From assembly GCA_000827205.1 (NCBI GenBank), contig KN832564.1, forward strand, positions 1,066,682 to 1,130,681: a DNA stretch of 64,000 bases. Reading direction: 5' to 3'. A program made the translations under genes and the position numbers. A model generated the notes under the pieces. That model did no database searches. It had not been told where the DNA came from and was given only the letters and a program-made list of their open reading frames with translations. This DNA comes from Plicaturopsis crispa FD-325 SS-3 (Eukaryota; Basidiomycota; Agaricomycetes; Amylocorticiales; Amylocorticiaceae). Positions 34,662-46,139 of the stretch are shown one piece after another (position 1 is the first letter of the stretch; the number at the start of each line of letters is the position of its first letter).

Positions 34662-36329
34662 CTTTGAGAGTGGGGGTAAGAGAGTGTAGAGTGAGATGCC
34701 TACAGAATTGGTCTTACCAGCTTTTATAGTCTCTCTTGCTCGGTCTGCCCGTGGGTCATTGGCAGACAGCTGTCTGACCCCTTGATCGCAGCGACGGAGA
34801 ATGAGCTGAGTGCCCAGGTTCCCGCTCGAAACAAGCAACCGGCTCAATGACAGGAATAGGCTTTCCACAGCTGTTGCAACTGCTCAATGGCCCATTCTCG
34901 GTGTCGCCGACACTGCATCACCTTCACTGTTCAGATGGGAAGCAAAAATAAACGGTTTGAATATCGATGCAATACAGTTCACTCACCGCCCTTCAACCCG
35001 AGGTATAAACGATATAAGGTTTATTATGAACGGTTTCTGGACGGTCTGTGCACGGTAGAATGGCTTAGCATTCATTTACCGGCATCTTCGACTTCGATTT
35101 CCCCGCTGCTTCGTGCAAGCCGTCCCCGAGCCGGATGCTGTAACACTCTGAGCCGACGGTACAGGCAGCGCACTTGCGTGATCCCGAGAGCCCACGATCC
35201 CGAAGAGTGGCAGTAAACCCCTTACCGATAAGGACGGCGATACGTCGGCGGCGCCTCAGGTCCACTAACCGACGGCCGCGCGACATATGGTCGCAGCCCG
35301 CCAAAGTTCTTCCCATACTAGTGAGCAGCACTTGCCACTGAGCTGTCCAACACCTGTCAGAAACCAGTGCTGAATGACCAAGATATTCATAGCATGGAAC
35401 GTACGGATATTAGGTGCCCTCGGCGAACGATTCGTACGGTACCAAATATGAGTACCATGTAGGGTATCATTGGCTGAATGGAGTCGACTGCGTGCGATCT
35501 ACCCCTCATCGTTGATGAACGCACAGCGTCGGTACTCCAAACGTGTTACATTCAAGACGATTGTGTAGCAGGTCCAGTATAGACCTGTTTAGTACAATGG
35601 TCTTCCCGATGAAACGCTCCAGGCAATGACCAGAGAGCACATCGAGTCACCTTTGGGGCTGCGGACCGAAATGGGAGGGTTCTGAGGCTACTAAAACAAG
35701 GTGTAAGGAGACCTTGAAAGAGGGAAAACGAGTGCTTACCTTGATCGAACGGCTGACAGCAGGTAGTCATTGCTGTTGGTTGTTTGATGCAATCCTGAAG
35801 CCTGACTGCCCTTCAGGGAGGTGTCTACTTCTCTACTTCGAGGGCCTGAGAGAGCATGCCGTGCCAGGTAACGTAAGTGCGGAACGGGGTGAACGCGCGA
35901 GGGGGGTACAGCATCACCAGGGGACCACACGAGGGTTATCGAGCGATTCAACAACCTCACTGGAGTCTTCGAGTGATCAGTTCACATCATTGTCGTAAAA
36001 AACCAAGACGGTGAATTGTACAGGAATCACGATGGACTTGAAAACCACGGTGTTGCCGAGGTGCGCCACAAATGTATTGTCTGCGCTGCTACAGTTGACA
36101 GCAAAGACAATCAGTACTTCGTAGCCACGCGGACTTCACCAAAGCTTTTGGTTGAAAATAAGAGAAGAATATCCTTTTAACGTGGTGGTAAGAGACAAAG
36201 ACTCTCAAGGTGACCTGACTGACTGACAACTTGAATTTGATACACCGCGGCGTCGGAAGCTGTCGGAAGCCGGAAAATCTATCTACTTTGCCCTTCGGTT
36301 TGAGCTCGTCGGCAGTAGCTCTCGCCAAC
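34662..36329. other. Long divergent upstream region
   Basis: 1.67 kb between the GMC oxidoreductase (minus) and uS12m (plus). I find no exon with family similarity on either strand. The length suggests an extended regulatory region for the secreted oxidase or an unrecognised non-coding transcript. Confidence 0.4.
34723..34728 (-). promoter_or_regulatory. TATA box of the GMC oxidoreductase gene
   Basis: TATAAA on the minus strand, about 62 bp before the start codon at 34661. Confidence 0.5.
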
Positions 36330-36942
36330 ATGCTGTCCATTCTGCGCAATGTCTCTCGAATACCGCATATACGCACCTCTTTGCCTCTCCAATCACCAGT
36401 CATAGCCCATTCTCGCTCTCTCTTGCAGCCCCGCGCATTCCATGCATCGCCCGTTGCCGCCGTCACTCTCAACCAGTCCATGAAGAAGAAGAAACGGCCG
36501 GACAACAAGAAAGTACGAGCACCACTCGTCGAGAAATGCCCGCAGAAAAAGGGTGTCGTCTCCTCTGTGAACATCATGAAACCCAAAAAGCCCAACTCTG
36601 CCAAGCGGAAGACCGCGAGGGTGAAGCTTTCTACAGGGAAGACGGTCACAGCGTATATCCAGGGCGAGGGTCACAATTTGCAGGAGCATAGTGTGGTCGT
36701 GATAAGGGGAGGCCGTGCGCAGGATCTTCCTGGTGTTCGGTGCGTACTTGGAAGCGTTCCACATCTGCGACCATACCTAACGTGCTGTCCGTTCAGCTAC
36801 AAAATTGTCCGCGGTTCGATGGACTTCGGTGGTGTGCCAGGGCGGATGACTGCACGAAGTAAATACGGAGGTAAACATACGCTCTCAGCTGTTTTGAGTA
36901 TATACTGACGATTTTTCATCAGCGAAAAGGCCGAAGCAGTAA
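36330..36942 (+). CDS. Mitochondrial small-subunit ribosomal protein uS12m
   Basis: Decoding-centre protein S12 of the mitochondrial ribosome, 167 residues. Exons: 36330-36739, 36797-36870, 36923-36942. An Arg/Ser/His-rich import presequence (about the first 45 residues, including [14 protein letters not shown]) precedes the S12 core: [71 protein letters not shown], and the end RSKYGAKRPKQ. The PNSA(K/L)RK and LPGVR(Y/F) loops that line the decoding site are intact. I chose the ATG at 36330 because it directly precedes the presequence; the frame is open upstream but without another ATG. Confidence 0.95.
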
Positions 36943-37267
36943 TCTTCGTGTCCCCTTTACTCCTTCCCTTTCATTACATTCAATGGCATACATTTATTAC
37001 TCCTCAATCGTATCCACCCTTTGTGTCCGCCATCAAGAGCCCGCACATCGCTTTGAAAACCCGTCCAGATACGGTTCAGAACAAATCCAGGAAAAGTCGA
37101 CCTCCAGCTACTTTTAATTATGACAGGTACACGCAATAGAGAGAACGATATGGGGAATACGTATAGATGGTATGTATAGTCAAGGTATAAATGATACAGT
37201 GCACTGTTCCACGGTTTACCTCTGCGCGAAAGATATTGAGCAAAACTTGGATCCCAAACAATGAAAC
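36943..37267. other. Convergent 3' region
   Basis: 325 bp between converging genes; no coding signal. Confidence 0.4.
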
Positions 37268-40200
37268 CTATGTCTTCGAGAGTCCCCCCGTCTCTCTCAA
37301 CTTCGCCTCCCTTTCCTTCTGCTCTCGCACAAGCTTCTCAATTTCACAGTTGAGAGCCCAGCACCACGCGTCTCTCTCCAGCTTACTCCGCGTCTTGAAC
37401 ACCGCCACCTTTCTCTTCGCAGAAAGGGTAGGCACAGGGATATTCTCGGTAGGTTTCCCGTCGGGGTCTGTGGGTGCCCGCGGTCGATACCAGATCATGA
37501 AAAGCATATCCTCCTCGGGGTCATCAGCTTCCAGTCCGTCCGGGTAGCGTCGGGGGACGTTCGGCGCGGAGGGCGACCACTGTCCGCGCGGTAGCGACAA
37601 GGCAGCGAAGTAACCTGAACATATATATGCATCGAGGAGGTAGATAACTTTCGACTGTCGGTGGTGGAGGGAAGACGCAGGGTGGATGCGATATTCAACC
37701 AGATGACCAGAAACAAGGAATAATTGGACCAGTCTAACGAGGCCAAAAAATGTCAGTCGCGTGTACATCGATGGTATCGGGAAATGGTACGGACTTGTAT
37801 TGGCCATGCAGACCTCTTCGTGTAAATAGCTTCCCTCCTTTCAAGATAGGTTTGCAGCCGTTCATGACACACCAGTTATAGAGGGTGGAAAGCGCGGGCA
37901 AGGACGCCTCAGGGTCAGGCGGTGGTTGGGGAGGAAGATCGTGTCCGCCGCAGTGGGCATGCATGGGTGGTGTCAGCCATGGCCGCCGACTGCCAACCTG
38001 AGCAAGGTTCATCTCTTCCCGGGCATCGATACGATGGCGTTCCTTCCAATAAAAAACAAGGGCCCGTAGGCGGGATATCCATTCCAGAGCTGTGCGGCGT
38101 GAATATGCCTAGGCACAGAGAAGCTATCAGCCATATGCAGAGTGTCATTAGAGTGCAAGAGTGTACCTCAAATCTGACGACATGTCCGGTCACGAGCAGT
38201 AACTCGAATGCCCGCTGCTGTCTGAGCATTGGTTTGTCTGCACTTTTGGCCATGCCATCGTCACCACCCTCATCCTCATCGTCGCTATGGGACCCTGGCT
38301 CTTCCGACCATGCCTCGAATCTGTCATCCGCAGCATCCGCTTCTCCTCTGTGCATAGCTGCTGGAACCAATTGGAACGCTCTTCTTATGGCAAGAACACT
38401 GCGTAGATCGCAGACTCCGTGGGCGACAAGAATCTGGGCCGAACCGCGCTTCATTTCACCCTCCGTCGAGGACTCCGCCATGGCGAGCAGGCCGGGTGGC
38501 GGTGGCGGATGCCCTTGTGCTGGGTTTAGTAAGAATAAATTACCATCGTGCGTCGCGAGATATACGGCTTGCTTGACATGGGAATTCGGTTTAATCCTAT
38601 CGAGGTAGCCCTCTATCCCAGGAGGTTCCTGGATTTTTCGATCATCCGGGAGGTGGACAGAGGTCGGAAAATGATCTTTGACGTGAATCTCGAGGTGCGC
38701 ACTCTTCTCAGACTATATGTGGCGCATGTTCGGTCAGTTGCATTGCGGGGCATGAACATGATATTGGAGCCTGCCTGCCGGAGTGCTAAACCGCACAGCA
38801 CTGCCCACTCCCGTCTCCGACCCTCCACATCAGTCTCTAACCACACCCAGTCGAGCCGAGTTTCTAGACGCCACGCTAAAGCGAGCGACTGGCCAGCCGC
38901 CAGCTGACGGTCCACAACATCCTTCCAGTCTCGTACGTTCGCCATGGACTTCTTGCACAACGCGATGATGTTTTCACAGCTGAATGTTGCGTATCCGCGT
39001 GCGCCGAGTTCCAAGGAGGGCATATCGATCTTCACTCGTGCGTCCAGGTTGGGCGACCGAACTTCAATGAAGGGTGGGATTTCGCCCCCTAGCTGTCGCC
39101 TGCAACGATCCCGTAAGTCAACAGAGTAACTTCGTTTATGACGGCTATCATACCATAGGTGCCACATCCAATCTAGCGCGCGCGATCGCGCTTTGATCTT
39201 GAACACGAATATGTTTGTCCCTTCCTTCGAGCGATGGAATATGAAGCGAGCCTTGGATTCGGAGTGCACGGGCGTCGGCGGGCATGTCAGACAGAAGGTT
39301 AAATCCACAAATGAATACAGTGATAGTTTTGTGCTCTGTGAGTCAAGCGGGACAAGAAACGCGAGGTGTTTGTGTTTGGTGAGCCACTCCTTGCCTGGGA
39401 TGGACTGTTTCCAGAGCAAATCGTCAATGCGTGGACACAGATGAGATAACAAACAACAAACATAGTCTTCATAAAGTTCTAGGCGATCTTTTCGCCAGAC
39501 TACCATAAATTCGGCCCAATCTTCGTACTGCAAGTGATTTGTTGTGCGGTTCTGCACCTCGTCGAAAGAGGAGCCTAACGATTCGGATTTAATATAACTG
39601 ACTCTGACGAGCATCCGGTCTTTCAAATTATGAGTGAGGATTCAAATTGAGTGGTGCGACGAGACCAACCTCGTAAAACGACATCACCCCACTTTACTTT
39701 GGAGAGACTGGGACTGGCATAGTCTGAGACACCTGCACTAGTCTCGTCTACGGCGCTGCCTGTCCGCTCTAAAACTTCGTTTGCTGGGGCCAACTCCTCG
39801 ACTTCCTGTATGGATTCTTGGGTCTGCCTTCGCTTTGGTTTCAATGAGACCTGGGACCGGTTTGGCGGGTGGGCAAAACCAATATGACCATCACTCTTGG
39901 CGAGATTAGACAAAGAGGGCCGCAGTATAGGTCTGCGCACGGTATCTGTGCGTGCGTGCACTCCGGGTGATGGCCTAAGAAGTCCTGTACTGGATGAGGT
40001 CTCTGGGAGATCATCGTCGCTTGTCAACTGCGCACCAGAATCTGGAGGGGAGGGAGGTGATAGCCGTTGTATGCCCGCGGCACCTGAGGATGACCTGGCC
40101 ATCATTCCTGGCCGTTGGCTGCGAACTTCAGAATCTAGCCTGGTGCGCACGGATGCGCCGCCGCTCATGACAGACATCCTGTCCCATAAGCTCTCCGGTC

Positions 40201-40858
40201 GTTCCTCCGTCAACATATTGACGCCCAGAAAGTTTCCGATCTCAAAGCTCGCGCCGACCCATCGAGGAGGCCGTATGTCTTTCCTGTCCCTCTGTGCGTT
40301 CCGGCGCCGCCATATACGCCCCCATTCGGTCTCGCGCCACCGCCTGAGCATCTCGCGCCGCACACTCTCTTCGGTGCCCTCCCCCCAGTCTTCAATGTCA
40401 CCACCCTGGTGAATGAAGAAGTTGAAGGCGTACTCGTCAACGAGATTCGTGGATTCGCCGTCCACATCTGTACTGTCCACGCTAGACGACGCGTGCAGGA
40501 GCCCCGATCTACTATTTCGTGGATTTTGGGCTTCCGAACGCGAGACCACTTTCTCGGGCATGGGCCCTATGAAGAAGCGGCGGTGCCCATGTTCCTTGAC
40601 ACTCGGTGTTGTTCCTTCGTCCTGGTGGGTACCGAGGTTCATCGAGGGTATTGCCAATGGAGACGTCGGGCCCGGCATAGGTCGATGCGATTTGAGCGCG
40701 CCACGCTTTGTGTACACGGTAACGCGCTACAAGCAGCTCTTTGGCTCCGAATCGCCGTCACAATGGCGCTCAAACGGCGGAGGCCAGCAATGGCCAGCAG
40801 CAGGATGTACAACTTTCAAGTTAGCAGCTGCAGAAAGATCGAGGACTCTTCGAAGCAT
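37268..40858 (-). CDS. Large PH-domain protein, Spo71-type
   Basis: About 1050 residues. Exons: 40814-40858, 39670-40726, 39462-39619, 39154-39404, 38775-39099, 38167-38712, 37795-38108, 37268-37733. I link it to fungal Spo71/Mug56-type proteins, peripheral membrane proteins with PH domains known from ascomycete spore-wall formation. The order is a polar N-terminus with HRRFFIGPMPEK; the first PH-like block (EDWAEFMVVWRKDRLELYEDY to FKIKARSRALDWMWHLW, about residues 370-490); EIPPFIEVRSPNLDARVKIDMP; EPPGIEGYLDRIKP and AVYLATHDGNLFFLNPA; then a second PH-like block (LVQLFLVSGHLVEYRIHP). The exon after 39099 ends at a GC donor. The first exon rests on an intron whose acceptor is an in-frame TAG; the ATG at 40678 is the fallback start. 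Confidence 0.7.
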
Positions 40859-41100
40859 CGAAGTCTCCTAAACACGTTTCATACGCCGCGGCGGTGACAT
40901 CAGTGCCACGGTGCGGGGAAACCCTACGCTGGGTGCTGAATGACTGTCAACGTCTTAGGGGAGACAGCAAGGGGAGAGTAAGGAAAACCGCATCTGAAAT
41001 TTCATAAATAGGCAGTATGAATACAAGGAGTGGTGGTTGCTAGTGAATAATGCTACAAAGTCGGACTCGAAGGTCGACCCACTGGGGACACTGACAAAGT

Positions 41101-42791
41101 TCACTTCGTCAGAGTCCTCCCTTTCTCGAGCAGCTCATGGCTCTCCTGGACGTATTTCTCTGCTTCAGATCTCTCGAATCTAACGGCGTCTGATAGTTAG
41201 AGCGTTGTTACGATACTAGCTCGAAAACACGCTACTCACCCGACGCTACGCCCTTTCACGTGCATATCCGGCTCACGCAGGGCAAACGGGTTTACGTCCG
41301 TGTCCTGTTGCAGATTAGCTAGACTATGGTTGACGAAGCGGTGCGTGCTCTCGTCGGAGCGCACTGCATAGATGACGTCCAGCAACGTTGCATCTGGAGC
41401 CAGCCGCCAATAGTCCTTCGCGATCTCCGGCGCGGACATAGCCGACCATTCCGGAAGACGTCCGGCCTCAATTTCGTGGATGCAGCGCGTACTGTGGGAT
41501 GTTAGCACCAGGCAGAAGCGAGGGCTGGGAGAGGGCTGACTATGTCAGAACCGCTTCTTCTTCGAGGTAGCCGACGAAGCGATGGCAAGTCGCGGGCGAC
41601 ATTAGGTAGGAGAAGACTGTTCTCGTAGAGCGCGTTAGCAACGTTCATTGTGCACGGTGATCCATACGCCTTACAGAACATGTTGTAAAAGACGCCTTGT
41701 GCACCGAGCACCATCATACGGAAGAACAAGGATGGATGGCGAAGCGTCATGAAAGTCCTGGTAGCCACCAGCTTCGTATGAGCCTCTACACGTGCACAGA
41801 TATGGAAAAATACGTACATAAGATGCATGCGTTCATTTTCGGCTTCCTCAAGAAGGGTGTGGATCCAGCCCGAGTCGCGTTTCTGCATCGTACATCAGTT
41901 TTTGCTCTCCATTCCACGCGTTGATGCCCAATGCATGCTCACCATGAGGCGCAGGCTCTGTAGATGGCGAAGCGTTGCGCCAACCATGCCGGGGACTCCT
42001 GCGATGGACTCGAGGAAGAGGATACGCTAATCCGAGAAGTGTAAACGGGGATATTAAACATCAGGACGTCGATGAGACATACATTAAGCCAGGCGTGTTC
42101 GTCGAGAACATAGCCGCCTTTGCGGAGCTCCGCGAGCGTCATGTTGATATTAGGCGGTATCGGTTTATGCCTGTACCCAGAAACGAGATCGAACATCGCT
42201 CTGGGTGTACATGCATTAGCACAATAGATGAAGCAAGTCAATTAATCATGCCTACCTCGAGGTCTTCACGAGCCGGGCGGCTAATTTATCTTTCCACGTT
42301 TTTGCTTCACGGTGCAAAACCTGTGCAGTTTCATTTGTTAGGCTGGGCATTGCATGTATATCGCCTAACTTGACACAAAGCCTACCTCGACGGCTTTCAA
42401 CTCCTCGGGAGTGTACACGGGATGGAACAGCACCCAATCACCACGCACCATGGGCACGGTGCCCACGGAAACCGCTTTGGTCAGGGCAGTTTCGGTGGAT
42501 GGTACAGTCGGAACAGAGTTTCCTATAGATAAATGTCAAATTGATTCATAGTGTGTGTACAGGACTCAAAGCAAAGGAGTACAATAGAGATATGGGCATA
42601 CCTTGGTGGTGTGCTTCGCCCCCTGTAACGGACCTTTCCTCTACTTTCGGGCTTGTGAGGGATGACTCTGCGCGCGATGTAGACATGAGCGTCCGGCACT
42701 GAGCTGAGCATGCGACAACGCGCAGCGAGTGTGTCGGCGCAGCATGGGCGGCGCCGTGGCGAGCGACAACGGCAATAGATGTTCTGAGCAT
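41101..42791 (-). CDS. aox: Alternative oxidase, mitochondrial
   Basis: Inner-membrane ubiquinol oxidase that reduces O2 to water without pumping protons, bypassing complexes III and IV. An Arg/Ala/Ser-rich presequence starts [18 protein letters not shown]. Core motifs show all six diiron ligands in context: [19 protein letters not shown] (Glu1), [11 protein letters not shown] (Glu2 and His1), YLEEEAV (Glu3), and [12 protein letters not shown] (Glu4 and His2). A hydrophobic segment [20 protein letters not shown] fits the membrane-facing helix pair. The end [18 protein letters not shown] is usual for fungal AOX. The regulatory CxxC of plant AOX is absent, as expected in fungi. About nine exons. 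A TATA box and two CCAAT boxes lie upstream. Confidence 0.95.
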
Positions 42792-42855
42792 TGTAGGTAT
42801 GCAGTAAGTATTTTAGTGGAGACACTTGACGGCGAGACAAGAGCTGTACATGCCC

Positions 42856-42864
42856 TTTATATAT
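42856..42864 (-). promoter_or_regulatory. TATA box (with CCAAT boxes) of the AOX gene
   Basis: ATATATAAA on the minus strand, about 65 bp before the AOX ATG. Minus-strand CCAAT boxes occur at 42871-42875 and 42937-42941, consistent with a strong inducible promoter. Confidence 0.55.
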
Positions 42865-45800
42865 CTTTTGATTGGCTGGGGGTCTCACACCGGTAAGTAG
42901 ACTATCTGCAAGTCCACCAAAAAATTCAGCCCTGCGATTGGTTGTGCTCCGTTCTTCCCCGAAACGAAGCCGGGATAGACCGTTGGAGTGTCAAAGCGCC
43001 ACCTGTTGTCACGGGGAAGCAGGGCTATGTCAGTGCTGTCTCATGCATCTGAATGCTCGAATGTTGCCCATGATTATTGTCGTAGAGGAAACGTGAAACT
43101 TTGCTACGTTACGGATGCACTTCTAGCATAATAATACAGGTTGGGATAGAGATCTGGATCGGGGGGCTGTCGGAACTCGGCAGAATCACCGATTTGCCTA
43201 CTCAACGCCACGACCAGTTTTTCTGCAGCACTTTGTCGCGACTTGTACGGTAAGCGCTCAGAGGCTCGCTGGCAAACTATTTTCCTGCGCGTATGCACAG
43301 TATCCGCCACTCAAGGTACGATATACTCGGTCTCCGCCAAGTCTCACTGACGTGTTTCAGCTGCTTTGCAAAGTCCGGGATGGTCGGCGTCGCATCGCGC
43401 AAGGGCAACCTAGGGAATTGTCATGATCCCTCAACTGAGAGGTCTAGACCGGGGTAGGTTGTCGTATCTCGTATATATGGGGATGATATTGGGCGGTCTA
43501 CCCCTCAATCTATGCTCAGTCCCGTTATCAACAATATCTCCATTCACGAAAGCTATGCACTCCTTCGCTACATGTTTTGTGCTTTTCTCCATCTCTATCT
43601 AAAGAGAGAGATGATTGTTGATTGAATACTAGCAGGTCTCAGCATTGGCATACTTTACCATCTACCGGGCTCGCAATCCCCGGGATTTGGCGTCTCGCGG
43701 AGCGGTCGACATCTGGCCGCGTTCATTCGGAACGCTCTGGCGTCTGAAAACAAATCACTTTAGTGCTAAGTACAAGAATTTCATGTAACACGCTCAGTAC
43801 TGACGATCCGAAATAACAAGATTTAAATTTGGTAAGTGGAAATTACAGCATCGTTACACAGGTGTACAACGCGGTCAGCTGACATTATTTCTCGATCACA
43901 TGATTTATATGACTGCGGAGGTACACAAAAGAAGTGCTAAGCTTCGAATTTATGTTTTTCTGCTAAACGTGTATAATGCGTTTTATTGACAAAATATCTA
44001 GGCTGCAGCAAGGTCAGCTCATACAGACCGGCATAAGATGTATCCAACCCTGCTCACGGGAGCCGTCTTGGGGATCCCGATCGCAGTAGACTTTGCGCAG
44101 AAGCCCTACAGCGATAAGGAGTCAGATACATGGGAAGACCAGAACGGGGCAATGACACTCACACATCCAACCTTTAAGTGCGTCAGAGCATTCATTGTAT
44201 TGCGTTCGGGGTCAGATAGACCCGGACGACCTCGAAGTTTATGTCTCCAAGTCTATGCGTAATACGGTTGAGGGTGGGCCACGTACAGATGATTCAAAAC
44301 GGCACCCCCAATGCGCCGCAGGGACCCTAAATACAGTCGCTGGTACGGATGTCCGTGGTTCTTCCGGACTGCGGTACTTGATCGAGATCCAGCCTTCTGT
44401 CGCGGAGATACAGATCGGCGCCTTGCTCAGGCAATAACTTGCGCACGATCGAAAGCGATAGTCGACCCTTCCGAGACAGAATGTCAAATGGCCTGAGAAC
44501 ACGGACAAATAATAGGGCTTGCACAAGCTGCTTAAGAAAGAACGATCCACGATCACGGTTCAGACTTGGGTGTGGAGCAGAAAAGCGCGGGAGAAAGATA
44601 CACTGACTTGGCTTGCAAGGGCTGGGGCACGAGCGTCAAGAGAGGTCCGCGTTGTATCATTGGTAGGGGTGCTGCACACCCAACAGGTTATCGATACGGA
44701 AGACCGCCGGCATGAGTGTCTACACCCTGCGCAAAGGCCATCAGAAACAAACAGAGCGTCTGAAAGATGGCGAAAACGCACCACGTCGTCCAATCGGATG
44801 ACCATTCATTGGAGCTAGCAAGGAGCCGAAGTGGCCTCGCATTGCGTAGAACGCAGTAGAACTGAAGAGAAATCCAGCTCGACGAGGGCGTATCAGTCTG
44901 AGTCATTCTTTCCATAAAGGCGCCGAAGGCGTGTATCTGAAAGTCTCCGTATTGGCGGAGAGTGGTTCCAATGAGAACATCAAGGTAGAGAAAGCCTAGG
45001 CAGGGCGATGAAACGAAGAAAAGGCTTTCTAGGATCCCATCCCCATCTCCATTCGCAAAAGAAGGGAGCACGACTTGCGGGACGGTGTGTGCGTTCCGGT
45101 ACGTCAACGGAGCGTCGGACGTTCATTGTAAACCCGGCGAAAGACGCCAGGAGGTGGGTAGATCGTCACCTGTTTGAAATGAGAGCTTCATCGATATGCC
45201 GTACGCCCACGATCACGGAAGGTTGAGCCTGGCAGCATGTTCGTTTTCATTTCCGACGCGATAAGTTCCCGTGACTGTGCACTCGAGAACAAACGGTTCG
45301 TTTATTCTGGTGCACGGCGTTCAGCAAAGACCTGAACGGAGGAGGATAATGAGCCGTTGAATAAGCCATGCAGAAAATCCCTGCTCGCCTCAGAAGACAC
45401 GCCGCCAACATGCTGTTTGCGAACACGAGTTTCAGGCCTGTTGATCACGACAATATAAACTTGGGGAGGGCACTTTGGCGGGGCCGTTGAAACGCCACAC
45501 AGATGATGGGGCCGGGTTCCTCTTTGACATGAGACTTTCCTGAGGACATGCCTGCAGCATACGGATGTAATACCACGGGAGCTGCCCTCTTCGATGCAGA
45601 GTTTGATGTCTTCCGGGAAGGGGGCGTCTCTACGGGCCGTTGTATGGCTAAAGGCGCACTAGGCTAAAAAGCGGTTTTCCATATACGTTCGTGGGGCTGG
45701 AAAACAAGGTGGCTGCGGGTCTTGCATGTAGGCCGAATGATACAATAAACATATCGGAGCCGGACGACACGCACCGTTGATGCAGACGCCGTGCCAGGTT

Positions 45801-46139
45801 TATTGCAAATATCTGGACATGTTAACGGCACTTGAGCACCATGCTCTGAAGGCGGCGAACAGCCAAAGCCAGAGGAAAGGGTGGTAACGGCGAGATAAAC
45901 GAGAACAAGAGACAAGAACGCGCGCAACAGGCGCTGGCGGACGTCGAAACTCGCGTGGCCCAGAATCGAGCCAGTGCCGGTTTCGACTGAGCCTTGTCAA
46001 AACGCTCAATCGCAGGGCTCGATATCGCCCTTATAAAACCCTACCAGCACCCTCGCAGCACACTTTTACACGCTCGCAGCCGTGTCTTTTCCTTTCACCT
46101 CTAGTCCAACTTTTGCTGCGTATACTCGCAGACCGACAG
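42865..46139. other. 3.3-kb region without a defensible gene
   Basis: Beyond the AOX promoter I could not assign any gene. Open stretches exist: plus 44038-44180 from an ATG, minus 44688-45107 (hydrophobic, with WTTWCVFAIFQTLCLFLMAF, no ATG at its head), and minus 45780-46000 (hydrophobic LLRAFLSLVLVYLAV then GCSPPSEHGAQVPLTCPDIC, also without ATG in frame). They could be exons of one or more unknown membrane or secreted proteins, or decayed genes. No terminal repeats, transposase or polymerase motifs seen. Confidence 0.35.
46032..46038 (+). promoter_or_regulatory. TATA box of the CENP-B-like gene
   Basis: TATAAAA about 105 bp before the start codon at 46140. Confidence 0.45.

Noticed and set aside
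37922-38608. 228-codon plus-strand open frame
   Set aside because: Antisense to the Spo71-type gene and crosses its exon/intron boundaries; no recognisable motif.
44688-45107. Hydrophobic frame as a DUF6534 or rhomboid-like gene
   Set aside because: It has membrane-like character but lacks the LYANSLLATLNAR-type signature or any other family motif, and no ATG; kept only as an open question.
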